In this document: piece after piece, positions 10,387-22,858 of the stretch
How the letters are laid out: each line of letters starts with the position of its first letter
How positions within the stretch are numbered: the first letter of the stretch is position 1
Origin: Oscarella lobularis
Taxonomy: Eukaryota > Porifera > Homoscleromorpha > Homosclerophorida > Oscarellidae
NCBI RefSeq assembly: GCF_947507565.1
Contig: NC_089175.1
Span: 4,887,733-4,951,732, forward strand
Reading direction: 5' to 3'
DNA: 64,000 bases
Position numbers and translations under genes: made by a program
The notes under the pieces: model-generated
What the model saw: only the letters and a program-made list of their open reading frames with translations
Told to the model about the DNA's origin: nothing
Database searches by the model: none

Positions 10387-12610
10387 ATGCTCGGCTTTCG
10401 CTTTACTGCATATTGCATTGCTGCGCTGGTCATCGTTGTGATAGGTAAGTGTATGCATTTCCGTTTCCTGCTGGTGGCGGAAATTTGGTTCCGGTCTGCT
10501 CCTATGTCTGGTATTAGGGGCGGGCTTAGTTTATAACATGTTTATCCAACCTTTTTTTATATAGAAAGTAGCGCTGTTACACTTCAGCTTATCGGTTTCG
10601 GCAGCGTTACTATTGGACACCAAGCTGAAATGTCGTGCACCGTCAACTCATCTCTCAGAATAGTCGAATGGAGGAAAGATCTCACTTTGATTCCTCTCTC
10701 CAACTCTCCCGGTTCTCACTACCAATTCAACGCGGAAAAGTCATCTCTAGTTATCGCTCAGCTCCTTGCAGCGGACAAGGGATTGTATCAATGCATAGCA
10801 GAAACAGCGTCGAACCATAGAATCCCGAGCAATTCGGTTCTCCTAGACGTTCTTGGTGACATGGGCTCGTTCCTTGTTAGCATATATTATAATATTCCTT
10901 TGTTATACTGTAGTGAAGCCCACGATCTTTCCCATGGGTGCCGTCGTTCGCGAGGGATCGTCCGCGAGGCTGGGCTGCCCCGGTCACGACTTCACCCACG
11001 TCTACTGGTCGAAAGACGGTCGAGACATATTCCATAAGACAGGCTATCGGCACAACGGAAGTTCCCATGAATATCTCGATATCCTTCAAGCATCTCCGGC
11101 AGACGCTGGCAAATATAACTGCACCGCTATCAACAATTACCTGATATTGGGTAGATCAGCGTTTCCCACCTTAGTTGTTGAATGTAAGTCGCGAGCTTTT
11201 CACTGAAGCAAGCGCTAAATCAAGGATCACCTTTCTCTAGATGCTCCTGTTATTGTTCAGGGTCCCCGTGGAAAGACGGTCGTCAAGGGCTACGAAGTGC
11301 ACTTGTTCTGCAACGTTACTGGGGTTCCTCCGCCGCGAATCTACTGGAAGAAAGACGGAGCTTTTGTCAAGACGCTGGGCAAAAGGTTTGAAGTAGGATA
11401 CGCTGAAGGAACACTTTTCATAGAAACGGCTGAGCTAAGCGATGCGGGACTGTACTCGTGCTTTGCCAATAACAGCGTAAATTCCTTGGGGAAGGAATCA
11501 AAGGCAGTCAAATTGAATATTATTGGTGAGATGTGCGCTGTGGGTAACTGGATACTGTTATTGTACTTGGGGTGGTGATTTTTCTTTAGGCGTTCAGAAA
11601 TTTTACGCAGGAGAGGATGCCTACAAGACAGTTCTATATGGAGCAAACGAGACGATCTGGTGCACCTCGAATCATTCGATTTCAAACCGTGTTATTTGGT
11701 ACAAAGGCGGAAAGGAGCTAGAGACGACGAATCAACTCGTCGCAGGTAGTAGCGGGCAGCTACTCATTTTTCAGGCTACGTATAACATCAGCGGTGTTTA
11801 CGAATGCAATTTTGAGGGTCAACTTCTGCCGCCCGGTATTAAGCTCTTTCAAAAAGTCTTCATTACCATTCGAGGCGAGTCAGGCTGTTGCAGGGAAGAA
11901 ATTACTGGTGTTTTTAATCTGTGCTTTGATCAGGCCCGCCATCTGCTCCAGAGCTGCTTAGTGTTTCTCTAAAACTCATCAATGAAAGTGTTGCAATTGC
12001 ACATTTGAATTGGACAATTCCATTTGACGGTAATAGTCCTATCACTGGCTTTACAATTAGTGTAGGTCAAGGTCGAAACAACCTGATTCGAAAGCACGTC
12101 GTTAATCACCTGGCGAGTGCTGTCAGTTTGGTTTTGGACGTGTTGAAGTTTGGCGTCCCAACGTTTTTCTGGTTGTTTTACGTCTTTGCGCACAATGTCC
12201 ACGGAAATTCTTCACAATCAAACGTTCTAATTCGAGAGTTCAAACGTGCGACAAATCTACCGACCTTTGTTAGCCAAGCAACAATACGACCTAAGGAGGC
12301 GGCTTCAACACCCGTTCACGCCATCAACTCGACGAAAGGCAAGCAAGGGACATGAAACCAGTTGCTATGTTGCATTAGTATTTATTCAGGAATTTTTACA
12401 ACGTCTCGCGCTATCATTATTACCGAGAGTGCGGTTGTAAGCGACGTTTATGTTCAAGTCACAGTGCCACTAGTATCAATTATTATTGTCTTAACTGCAA
12501 TATTTATTTTTCGGCGAAGGTCTAAAAGGCCAAGGCGACTGTGTCCAATTACAGTGGAAGGCTGGAAGCAGTATCGAGAAACGGAGTGGCAAAGAACTGA
12601 AAGACTCTAG
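10387..12610 (+). CDS. Ig(x4)-FN3 single-pass membrane receptor, paralogue 2
   Basis: Seven phase-1 exons give an unbroken frame of about 604 residues: 10387-10444, 10565-10855, 10914-11183, 11241-11525, 11590-11874, 11934-12338 and 12390-12610. Exon 1 is a signal peptide (MLGFRFTAYCIAALVIVVI). Exons 2-5 each hold one Ig domain. Exon 6 is an FN3 domain with a Thr/Ser stalk. Exon 7 holds the membrane span (VPLVSIIIVLTAIFIF), a basic RRRSKRPRR stop and a roughly 25-residue tail with no known signalling motif. The donors after 11874 and 12338 are GC. Paralogue 1 has GT at the first of these positions and GC at the second. The short tail suggests it works as an adhesion partner or needs a co-receptor; the adjacent Ig/FN3 receptors are candidates (inference). 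Confidence 0.9.
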
Positions 12611-13134
12611 TCAGTTAACTGACTGATGCTTGCACACACCCCCGCGCAAACTCGTGCAACCCCGAACAATAGCCGGGATATGGGATATGCTATAGCCTAT
12701 AGTTGAAAAGTCGTAGGGTGGAGTGCAGACGGGCCGGCGTGATGTACCGGTACTAGCCTTTCGGTTTATTTATTTGCGAGCTCAAGGTAAGCAGTGTAAT
12801 TTATATATGTTGTTTAGTCCACCCAGCGTGTGCGTTGGGCGCGCGAGCATCTTAGTACAGCTTAATTAAAGCCTGTAGTTCAAATAAATTTGTTTTTAGA
12901 CATATTTGGAAACATTTTCAACCCCTATTACTAATTTCAAACGAATTGGCTGAATTCTCGATCGTTTTTTTCGTTGCGTCATTGCAAGTTGGAGCTCGCG
13001 TGATCAACCTTTGGACCCTTCGACCTTTCGACGTGAGCTGTTACGTCATCAAACCGCAGCGAACTTCGTATCACACGGTACTGTCTTTCCTTTAGGTTCT
13101 ATTACGCGTACGATCAACAGCGTTGCACTTGTCA
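12611..13134. other. Intergenic spacer
   Basis: AT-rich with short purine runs. No coding region or RNA gene recognised. It separates two co-directional receptor genes and should hold the promoter of the second. Confidence 0.5.
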
Positions 13135-15529
13135 ATGAGGGATAGAGCTACAAAGAAAAGTATTCTAAGACCTCTAGTATTTGTTTTGCAAATACACTGT
13201 ACGTGCCGTGGCTTATAATTTCGTAATGCGTACCTAAAATCGGTTAAACAGGCGCGCTGCAAGCAACGCTCTTGCAGGCTACGTCTGGTGCAGTGAAACC
13301 CGGGGCTTTCGTCTCCCTCAAGTGTTACACAGATCAGCGGCCCACTTCTTGGAATTGGGAACTCAACGGAGAGAAACTTAATGGCTCTATCCACTATTTT
13401 GCTGACAATGGCAACGAGCAAGTATTAAAGATTCCGAAGTTTGGTATTGAGTACAATGGATCTTTCGTTTGCTTTCCGCATCATGCTCCCAAAAGCAATT
13501 CGGTTACAATCTATCTAACATGTAATAGAGAGTTCATAGTGTTCATGACATTTACTAATGTTCTTTTTTCATTGTCAACAGATCCGCCAGGAGTAAGGGT
13601 ATTTGGTTCTCGTTTTTCTGCATACGAAACTGCAAATGTTACAATCAATATGACAATTTCGTATCAAGGCGGATACGTGAAGCTGTCGTTGGTTCATAAC
13701 GGCAAACAGTCCGTATCATCGAAAAAGTTTGTATATAGCAAATCAAGGATTTCTCTTGAGTTGACAAACGTTTCCCGTCAAATGCATGGAGATTGGAAAG
13801 TCAAACTGGAGTCACATTTTGCAGACTCTCCTGGGCAGGGCGTGTTTTATTCTTCGTCATTTTCTCTCGAAATAATAAGTAAGTAGAGGTTCTATTATGT
13901 GTTACTTAATTGTGACGATTTCATTAGGAAAGCCGGATCAACCAAATCTTTCGTATATCATTGCGTCTGATAGGACATCAGCAGCAATATCATGGACCGT
14001 GCCAGCAGGAAATCCGAACTTTCATTATGATAGGATTCAAATGTTTAGGGCACAGCTAAGGAACAGCAGCGGGCTCTTTTCATATGAATTTAATGCGTCT
14101 AACCACAAAACCGTTATTGAGAAACTTGCTCCAGGAGAAACTGTGACTTTTTCAATTGCAGCAATTGGATATCACACGCAGAGCGATGCTGGTGTGGTAT
14201 CTATTTCAATCGAGTGCTTCGGTCCTCATAGTAAGGCTACAAGGCTAAGAAATGAGCTTTATGATAATCAATTCTGATAGGGCCAGTTTCATTTATCCAA
14301 AGTTCCATCGGTCAGGTGTACCTGAATTTAAGCGGCTTAGTCTATCCTGTATGCCTGGATTCTAACTCTCCAAAACCAAAGGATTCAATGATTTCCGTTG
14401 AACGTTCAAGACTAATAAATTTCACATCAAACGCCACAGACTATTACAGGGTGAACCTGAACTGGACAAAATCTCCCACAGAAGGAAAGCTCTCGATCAA
14501 TTCTACATCATGTCCTAAAGTAGTTTCGGTTTGCAATACGCTTCTGTATTTGAACGCTTCTGACAAAGACAGCGGCGCTACGATTAATCCCACAACCGAT
14601 CTAAGTGGCACCACCGCTGATTCAAGGGCGGCTGATCATTATTCTACGGCTGGCACCACCACTTATTCAAAGCCAGCGTCTACTTCAATGCCTGATCATT
14701 ATTCCACTGCTGGGATCACCACTGACTCAAAGTTACCTACCGATTATTCTCCTCATGAGCCTGCTACCGAAGAAGTCTCAGGTAAGACTAAAGTACTGTT
14801 TTCAGCAGTTCTAATCAGACTTATTTAGAAGCCTCTTCTACATCACTCATATTGACAATTTGCTTTGGAGCTGGGATTCCTCTTTTACTTCTACTAGTAG
14901 TAGTAATAGTCTTTATAATCTTAAGACGAAAACAACGGATTTTCAATTTGTCTGAAGCTTCTAAGTGCGAGTCAATCGACTCTGAAAGCAACAGAGAGCC
15001 AGTTGATGAAGCTACAACAACCTTTACCATCACCGATGATGCAATTTTGCAAAACTGTCCTAATGGCACAACGTCCGACGTTTCTTCTCTCCCTATGTGT
15101 ACGTTTGTCTGAGCTAGTCATAGCTTATAGATTTTTAATAAATACTTTTAGTTTCAAGTGATGCTTCTTTGGAGGATGACAGAGAGCCGGTTCAAGATGA
15201 AAGGTAACTGTAACTGTAAGCATAAGCACACCAGCAAACTGATAGAACGTCTACTTAGGCGTGAACCACAAGCCGTGCCTTTACCTGGTGTCAATGTTTC
15301 TGTGTCACTGTCAGAAGGTGAGAAAAAATATATAAATTTGTTTGTTATGCATGAAACATGCGTTCACTCTTTAGGCAATTTCAAGCGTTTCGAAGCCATC
15401 ATGCAGAAGGCCGTGCGTGAGGGTAATCAGGAACACAATGACACTTTAAATGACGCAATGACTAAGATTGAGAGCCACTGCTTAGCCCCGCCGCGGCTAC
15501 AGACCTTTCAACCAGCTTCTTTACCGTGA
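13135..15529 (+). CDS. Ig/FN3 single-pass receptor, paralogue without Death domain
   Basis: Nine exons join in frame (about 656 residues): 13135-13198, 13252-13521, 13582-13878, 13928-14230, 14281-14781, 14829-15098, 15152-15203, 15259-15317 and 15375-15529. The order matches the 3588 gene: hydrophobic leader, Ig, Ig-like, FN3-like, stalk, membrane span (IPLLLLLVVVIVFIIL), cytoplasmic linker and a short amphipathic segment (FEAIMQKAVREGN). It then stops; no Death-domain exon follows before the convergent RdRP gene. The stalk carries a degenerate repeat built on DHYSTAGTTT/DHYSTAGITT. The start is chosen because the ATG at 13135 opens a basic-then-hydrophobic leader that splices in phase 1, like its paralogue. 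It may act as a decoy or ligand-binding partner of the Death-domain receptor (inference). Confidence 0.85.
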
Positions 15530-15950
15530 GACTGACCGTCATTTGTCTTCAAGCTAGTAATGGCATTTTTGTTTGTAAATTATTAGGGTTCCGTTTTGTA
15601 TCATATACTAAATACCTACATATACAGTGTACATAAGTTCATAAAAATTGTGCAATACGGGAGCATTCATGTCACGTGATATTGCAGACGCGTACTTTTC
15701 TGTAAGAAAACAGCGCCGTATTGAAGAAAAAGGGGGTGGCGATTGCTGGAAAGTTGTGTCTGAAGTGAGTTTTGCGTCGTGGATGCCCTTTTTTCTACCG
15801 AGGCCTCTTGAGGAACCTACGTAACGTCGAAAAACGCTGACGCACTGACCAGAGATTAAGTCTCTGCACTGACACTTAATTTTTTACACAGTTACTATTT
15901 CGGCAGTTCTCCTACTCCTGCTCCCTACAGCTTGCTAATTCACTTTGCTT
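15530..15950. other. Gap between convergent genes
   Basis: Shared 3' flank of the receptor (plus) and RdRP 1 (minus). I looked for a remnant of a Death-domain exon on the plus strand and found none. Confidence 0.5.
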
Positions 15951-18900
15951 TCAGTTATCTTTCAAAGACCTCGACTCTTTCAGTCTAAGCGCTTTGATGC
16001 TGCAAAGGTAATCATAAGCAATCCACGGACAGCTAATCAAGCGATGAAAACGCCGCCACGGTCGACCGAATTCCGCCTCCAGGTAATCCCTTTCCCCTTC
16101 AGCCTCCTTCCTGTACGTGACGTAGTACAAAGCGGAAGCTTTTGCCTTCAACGCTTCCCGATCATTTCCATCCACTCCTTTATGAAATTCCTTTCTATAC
16201 TTCTTGATATGCTCTCGCATGGCCTTTCTTATTTCGACTCGAACGTCATTCAGTCGTCGACGTCGTACAATCCTAGCCAGCCTTGTGATGTTTCCAGTCA
16301 TCGCCTCTCCTTCTAGACGAATCTCGTAGTGGCGCATCATTTCGTAGAGCTCCTCGTTATAGATGTCTCTTAATTCAATAGCATCATCGATGTAGCGTTG
16401 ATAGCCTTCGTAGAGAAGATCTTCATCGACTTTTATTTTTGGTGTCTTGGCAAAAGTGTGTTCCCTACTCATCTTAACCTCGTGGAAGAGAGCTCCTATT
16501 ACTCCGTTCGATTCATAGGAAACTCGATCGGACTTCTGCATGAAATCTGGATAGGCTGGCGGCCGGTGTTCCGGCTTCATAGTAGGGATTACACCCGTTT
16601 TGGGAAAATCTACGGCAAGCGAGTGGAGCTCCGCCAGTTCTACGCAATTGGCGCATTTTGCGCCGTCTTCACTCAAATCGGCTTGAACAAGATGAGCATT
16701 GGCTATTTGACCCAACTGGTCATTCCTACAAAGAAATTTTCGTTACAGTCACAAGCAAGTATCTTTAGTAGTGAAACGATACCTGATGTACTTGATAATG
16801 AAATCTTTGACGTCGTCCATTGTTATTGATTCCTTCTTTTCTACGTCAGGCGGTGTGTAGTCCATGGGCTCATAGTCGCGCTCCAGTGGCAGTAGATCTT
16901 TGTCCCACGACACGAAATAGAGATCGCCGTCGAGATCGGAGCCGGAGATTTCGTCCGTATGAGGTCTAGGACCGCGAGCGGGAAAGACGATGACGTCGCA
17001 TAGATGACGGAGCGCTGGCGCGTCGACTGCGTTCAGAACGCGGATATCGCCCGGGTGAAAGCAGGGGTTCTTTGTAACAACAACAGGGCCCTGGACTAGT
17101 AATGGATCCTCCGTTTGTCGTACTTGAACGAATACTTGGCCGTAGTCGAGGCTGTTGGTCTCGTCAATTACCCCCATGATACAGGCGGCATCGCTGCCGA
17201 AAATTCGCGCTTTCTTTCGAAGGTCGTCTATTTGGACGGTTCGGTACGACTGTAGGACGCCTTGAATGTACGGCTCTGATTCGATGTCGAAGCCGGCTTC
17301 TATCATTCGAACGACGCTTGTGATGGCACTGTGTGGTGGTAGGGAGCTCGTCGTTTTTATGTACTTTAGGGCAGTCTAGGTTAAAAGTCAATAGCAGTTT
17401 TTGGCCACAGCTTTCGGTATTATTACCTGGGAATCGACAAGAATCGATTTCAAGCTTTGTAGCATTTGTTCCTGTTTTCGTATGAATGTCCTTTCTGGCA
17501 CTCCGCGACACGCCAACAGTAGTATTATCTGGCGATTGAGATACGCTGGCGTGAATGCCGACGAATTGCACACCTCCACCTGATTGTGATCGGATTGAAA
17601 CTTTCTCATGCTCGGGCGCAGTTGGAGACGAATAGGGCCTCCTTTTAATTGCTCCTTAACGGCAACGACACCTTTGTATCCGCTGAAACGAATTTGAAAA
17701 GCAGACGGCGTATCTCTGAATCCTTGGTTCGTGCTTTCCGCTACCGTCTTTGCAAACTAAGCGAATAATCAATATATTTCAGACTACCGGTTAAAAAGTA
17801 ATGGACTCACTTCTGGAGAAATGGTTCCAATTCCGTCAGTGAAATTGTAATTCTTCATCACTTTCCTTTCTACTTCTCGCTGAATTGTCGGCACTTCATA
17901 ATCGTCATCAAAATAAAAGCCATACTTGTAATCGAAATCGTCATCTTCCTCCACCATCTCTTTCACAGTTTCAACAACGCTTTTTTCAACATCTGGAATT
18001 TCTTCAAATTCGTTTTTCTCCAGTCGACATTTCTTGGTCGAAATCGTGCTTGAAAAGCACTGCCCCATGCGCGCAGCGTACTTCGCAATGACCGATATTC
18101 CGCTGAAATCGCCCATTTTCTTGCGAATGCTGTCGGCGGTGATTTCTTCGCCCGTCTCAGGATCGTTAGCTGTAGCGAAAAACCAGCACGAGTGCTCTCT
18201 CATTTGACTGCACGACATGCCAAGAAATTCAAATTTTCTACCGCCGACCACGACCCCGTCGCGAAGAACGCCGCGAAAGTGATCCGTAATAGCCTGCATG
18301 CTCTCGCCTTCTCGAATGATGAGCTTGTTGTGGTCCTCATCGGTAAACGAGACGCGAAGGAAGTGATCGAGCAGACGGCTGTATTCGCGTAAGATGCGAT
18401 TCGACGCGTCCGCCGCTGGGCCAAAGCAGTATTGCTTGAGCGGCGAGACGAGAAGACGATGCACGTCGACGGTAAAATCGCTGTCAGAAACGGGCTTTTT
18501 CTTCGATGCCTTACGTCGGGACGTTTGACTGCGCGAGGCTGTCGTCGATTTCTGCAGTAATTCCAGCGGGTTCTCAAGCGGGTAATTATTGACGTAGACG
18601 TCTTGTTTCTCGTCGTACTTTTCGGCTATCTGCCTGAGTTCTGCCAAAGCCGCTAGAGCATCGTCTTCCTCTACTTTCGTCAGCTCCTTGTAGAAGTCTA
18701 ATGAGAGCAGGTCCTTGCAAAGGATACCGTCAGAGAAAAGAGTCTCAATTCGAAAACGCACGCGGAAAGATAGATCTTGCGGTATGTCAAAAGGTGGCTG
18801 AGGTTTGAGCGAATGCACCGTCAGAGGCCAGGCCGTTTCAAGCCCATAGTATTCAGCACCAGTCGCCTCGCGTAGAAACGTGCGTCCGAGATGATTAGGA

Positions 18901-19661
18901 TCGGACGGTTCGACGAGAATGTCGTAGCAGCTGCTCAAAGCCTGATCAGGCGAGAAGTCAATAGTTCGTTGAGCCGTTCCGCTAGCGTCGTCGGTATGAA
19001 CCTTTTCCCAGACGAACCGTTGGGCACTACCTTGAGAAGAAAGTGTCTCTCTGAACAATTTCGGCGCTGCTTTGGTTCGAAGAAGAAGAGCGGCTATGCT
19101 AGGCGTTGGACTGCGCCTCGGCAAATCGAAGTTCACCATCTCTTCGACGTCGTCCGTGTGATATTGGACGTGACGTTTCTCCGAATTTTTCGTAAATGAA
19201 AATTTAGCGTACCTTGCTTGGAAATTTATGACGACGTGAACGACGTGGGAATCAGAGGACGCTTCGTTCACGTCCCATTTGGTCAGAAATCGATTTTCGC
19301 CGTGAAATACGCCTACTTTCACCTTTCCGTCGAAAGCGAACACCCGCGAGGCATCTTTTGGAGCTAAGTTTCTGGCGTTCCTGGAACGATTGATTCGCAA
19401 ACGACGACCTTGGAAGCAGAATGAATCTTTTTCTACGCTGCTCATTAACTCGTCAAAATCGTTCACGGAGGCTAGCGTCAAAAACGCATTCCCGCTGTTT
19501 AAGTTTCCATCCAACAGCGGCATCCTCTTTGACGGCAACATCGTGCACTTGACGATATGAACGTTTTTCTGTTCGGAAAAGTATTCTGCAAGTTCCTTAG
19601 CAGTGGCGAGGTAGTCGATGTTGCTGACATGAACTTCTAACCGTGGTATACGATCTCCCAT
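15951..19661 (-). CDS. Cellular RNA-dependent RNA polymerase (RDR/QDE-1 family), copy 1, intact
   Basis: Four exons on the minus strand: 19661-17811, 17756-17427, 17375-16783 and 16725-15951, giving about 1182 residues without a stop. Cellular RdRPs make complementary RNA from transcripts and feed small-RNA silencing. The N-terminus has an RRM-like fold (VHVSNIDYLATAKELAEYF ... NAFLTL), as in plant RDRs. The core carries the family's catalytic DxDGD as SGSDLDGDLYFVSWD (DLDGD at 16922-16936). The C-terminal exon is helical and charged and ends the usual RdRP domain. An acidic stretch lies near residues 570-600. The start is the ATG at 19661, where homology to copy 2 begins; the frame stays open upstream to 19850 but that part is not conserved. 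Next upstream on the same strand is an RtcA-like gene. Confidence 0.92.
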
Positions 19662-20076
19662 AGCACGGGTTTGTGCAAAGCTTCCCAAAAATCGGCGCAC
19701 GTGATGAATTGATCTCCCAGCTGTAGAAGAGCGCGAATGCGTGAGCAGCAGAATATATGTTTTAGCCGGCTGAAATTGCGGACGTGAGATTATAACAACT
19801 CGGTACGAGCTGGCGTCGATGTATAGACACAGCTGTGATGCAGTGTACACTGTATGAGCCTAAATTAGACCAGATCCACTTCTGGCACACGATATGTAAC
19901 CGTAGTCTTCTAGATAACAGGTTTGAGCTATAATAGAACGTTTGGAGAGCACTGTCCTATAAGCTACGTAGGTACCTGTATGGCATTGCTTTACTTCTTC
20001 AGAGTAAGAAAAAAACTTTGCTTCTACTGATACGACAACTCTACGAGTGATATCTACTTTCATGCGGTCAAACGAA
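19662..20076. other. RdRP 5' flank / RtcA-A 3' flank
   Basis: No coding region. Much of it is repeated at about 26640-26957 ahead of RdRP copy 2, so it belongs to the duplicated RdRP-RtcA unit. It should contain the RdRP promoter. Confidence 0.55.
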
Positions 20077-21861
20077 TCAAAAATTTTCGTTCTGCATCCC
20101 AATTCCCTCACAGGATATATCAAGAAAGTCCTTCTCTGAGTCAAATCTGAAAGAGAACTTTACCTAAAGCAGTTATTATTCAGGTATCGATTAAATAGAT
20201 TTTTGACGTGGTAAATCTCACGTCTAGAAGTAGTTCTATGACACAAAGTGCCCATTTCCAATGATCATCAGGTAGAGGATATTCGCTTCTAAGAGTCGAT
20301 CTCCCTTTAGCAAGAGCCATAAAAATGAGAACCTGTAAAGCGCAGCCGTTCTCCGACAAAGTACATGTAGCTGTGACCTTCTCACCTGATCCGTCAAGTG
20401 ACCCCGAATGCAGGCTCCATTATCGTAGGCGCGTTTGCAACTAAGTACCGCTCTACTTACGATCCTCTTAGCTTCATTAAAGCGCCACGAATACCAACTG
20501 CAACAGGCAGGCAATATGCATTCGTCTGACATGACAACTTCTAATCTAGTCACACAAAAAAAACACAACGTTACGCGTAATGCGAATTGCTTTATAAGAT
20601 CTCACTGCAATGATGACAAAGCCTCGCCGCGTTTAAAGTGATACTTTGTCTTGCAATGAATCAAGATATCCGTTCCAAACTCCTCTTTCAGAGTTTGAAT
20701 GCAATGCCTTTCGCATTCCCGCGCATTAATGCAGTCTTCCTGTGCTTAGTAGTGATCAGCAATCCTTTTACCGTTTGCGCAAATGATTCCTACGTTCGAT
20801 TCGCTATCTTCCCAGAAAATTGTTGCTCGAATTTCCCTGATGCTTCTGTCGCAGCTCGTCATCATTGTCACGCCTTTTAATTCTTTTGCGGAGTCGACTG
20901 TGACGACTGTCTCTTCCGCTCCTTCGTCGTTGGTACTGGGAAAGAGAAATTGCGGTCGAAGTCTATTAATTTAAATTAATTAATTAATCAATGGCTTCAA
21001 CTCACGTCGTCACAATGTCAAAATGCACGCCGAACTTTCTAAGAACAAATCGCAGAACCTGAAAAAGATTGACAACTCTCCAAGTGGCACAACAGCGATA
21101 GAGTGCGGAAGAAAATCGTCGCACTGCCTACCGATTGGCAGAAATAAATGCCGTCCACGTCACGAGACTTCAACATATCTCCGAGCCAGCACAACGTTGA
21201 CGTTTCTTTTCCAAAGACAAAACAAGGCAGAACGGCTTGCAGAGTCGAAATAAATTCGCTTTTAAATTAAAGAACATTTCAAGATCCCACAGAACATATT
21301 CTCATAGTTTACCATTTTGACTCGAGGGAAATCTTCTCGTTCGCAATCGTTTTTGCTTCGCACGGCCACAGTGTGTACTATAAGCGAAATTGTGCGATAA
21401 TTCAGTCGGATTTCATATGTACTTCGATTGATCCCAATTTGTTTCCCTCTGCTCTTCCGTTTGACATTGCGACCACCATGTCCACTTGGTGCGTATGGCT
21501 TTCGCGTAATCCCCATAGCTTTCTGATGTTTTTAGCTGTAATTGGTCTCTTTGTAAGGAAGGATACTGCGTTGGCAATTCGCAGCACTTGTCCTCCCTGA
21601 CGCACGAAATCATCTCTATCTTATTAGCTATTTTTTAGTTGTCTCTATTTCTCACCGCATAGTAAGCGTTAATAACGATCGGATCTATCAAAGTGACTCG
21701 ATTGTATTAGAAGTGGCGACAATTCGAGATCGTTTACGCTTTTCCATTTCTTCGATTCCGCCCCTGCTCGGAGTCACGTCGTCGTCGTGGTGCTCATTTG
21801 CTTCAGAGTTGTCACACTCGCTCGACGATTTGAGTGCAGTTTTCCTGCAACTTGAATTCAT
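20077..21861 (-). CDS. RtcA-like RNA 3'-terminal phosphate cyclase, copy A
   Basis: RtcA converts an RNA 3'-phosphate to a 2',3'-cyclic phosphate through an adenylated His. Eleven short exons are predicted, the same as worked out fully for copy C. Landmarks in order: acidic leader MNSSC...EEMEK, the family's GGQ(V/I)LR motif with an ALS helix, an LPCFVFGK strand, a VLRFVLRKFGVHFDI block, KELKGVTMMTSCDR, DQ at an exon end, MALAKG, PLPDDHW, and the C-terminal CEGIGMQNENF. The His in DDHW lies 16 residues before the F of the following V-K-F strand. That matches my recollection of the spacing of the catalytic His in human RTCA and E. coli RtcA. The family's GKRG segment is not evident. It lies between the two RdRP copies on the same strand. 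Confidence 0.82.
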
Positions 21862-22858
21862 ATCGTCAGGAGGTTAGAGATGGTGTACTGTAGTGTATCT
21901 CTGCTGCACGAGGACTACACGTGCTTTCTGTATCTCTGATGCAAGGACCACACGTGCTTTCTAGCGCACGTTTTTCGTGCTATCCCCTCTCTTCACAGTC
22001 GCCGGAAATCCGGTCGCCTCCAGCGTCCTAGACGGCTAAGAACATTGCAGCACTGATCAGGCAAAAAGTCTTTAGGGCCGTACGCGTCGACGTCATCATA
22101 ATCATCGTCAGTGTAGCTTCGATCGAAATACTTTCCCTTACAAAGCGTTGCAGTACCCTCAGGACGTGTCATTCTTCTTTGTGGTTTGTTCGCGTGCTTC
22201 TCTTGATTTTCTTGGCTAGCTGCACGTGTAGTAGGCTCTGGTACGGCTTCAAGGAGGGTCTGACTTCCATGGAGTCTGTCACTGCTTTAGATCCAGCTCT
22301 TGAGTGAAGGTGAGAGTTATAAAGCACTGTTCTATGACAGAGACACGGACCCGGGTACGTGTACACGTGAAATGATCCCTTATTGATTTCTGCAGTACCT
22401 TTTCTTCCCTTTTATGCGGTGATCTGAACTCGTTATTATTTTCTGTTGCTGTTATGTTTTTCGTTTTTGCGTATGGGCCAAATATGTACTGTTTTTATTC
22501 ACGCATTGATAACGGAGGTCACGTGAACCAGGCATAACTCCAGCACCGTTCTATAGCACACAGCGTTCCGCAGAGCTTTTGAAGGTAACTTTAGTGGCAA
22601 ATCGTGCGTCTTAGAGTAAGTTTCTACGCTGACGTACCTTGGGAACCGGGGCCTCTTGAGGAATCTACCCTTCTGGAGCAGGAACCGTACACTGCAAGGC
22701 TTTGACTAGTCAATCGATTCTCTAGGTACAATCTGAAAACGACGACGTACACACCCATAGACGCACACACTCACTAAAATATAGATAAACTGTAAACGCT
22801 GTGAGTCTACGTGCATTCGCAGTCCTCCGACTCCTAGCCGCTGTCATACTCTACTAAT
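21862..22858. repeat. RtcA upstream cassette, copy A, and spacer
   Basis: The part 21870-22360 recurs upstream of copies B (28740-29190), C (31250-31680) and D (33690-34160). On the minus strand it holds two overlapping small frames: one starting MEVRPSLKPYQSLLHVQLAK (33 residues, ending at GAATGA), the next starting MTRPEGTATLCKGKYFDRSY. The first is also open in copy C, but both are broken in B and D, so they may be non-coding leader sequence. A TTTATAA-like box lies at about 22318. The rest, 22400-22858, shows nothing I recognise. Confidence 0.5.
21918..21956 (-). promoter_or_regulatory. Two CACGTG boxes upstream of RtcA-A
   Basis: CACGTG at 21918-21923 and 21951-21956, inside a duplicated stretch; 57-95 bases upstream of the ATG. 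The same box with the same flanks lies ahead of every other copy. Confidence 0.6.

Larger units (their letters stand above)
9779..15529 (+). repeat. Segmental duplication, copy 2
   Basis: Counterpart of 1-6285: upstream DNA, the Ig4-FN3 receptor and the Ig/FN3 receptor in the same order. The main difference is that the second gene lacks the Death-domain exon in this copy. Confidence 0.85.
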
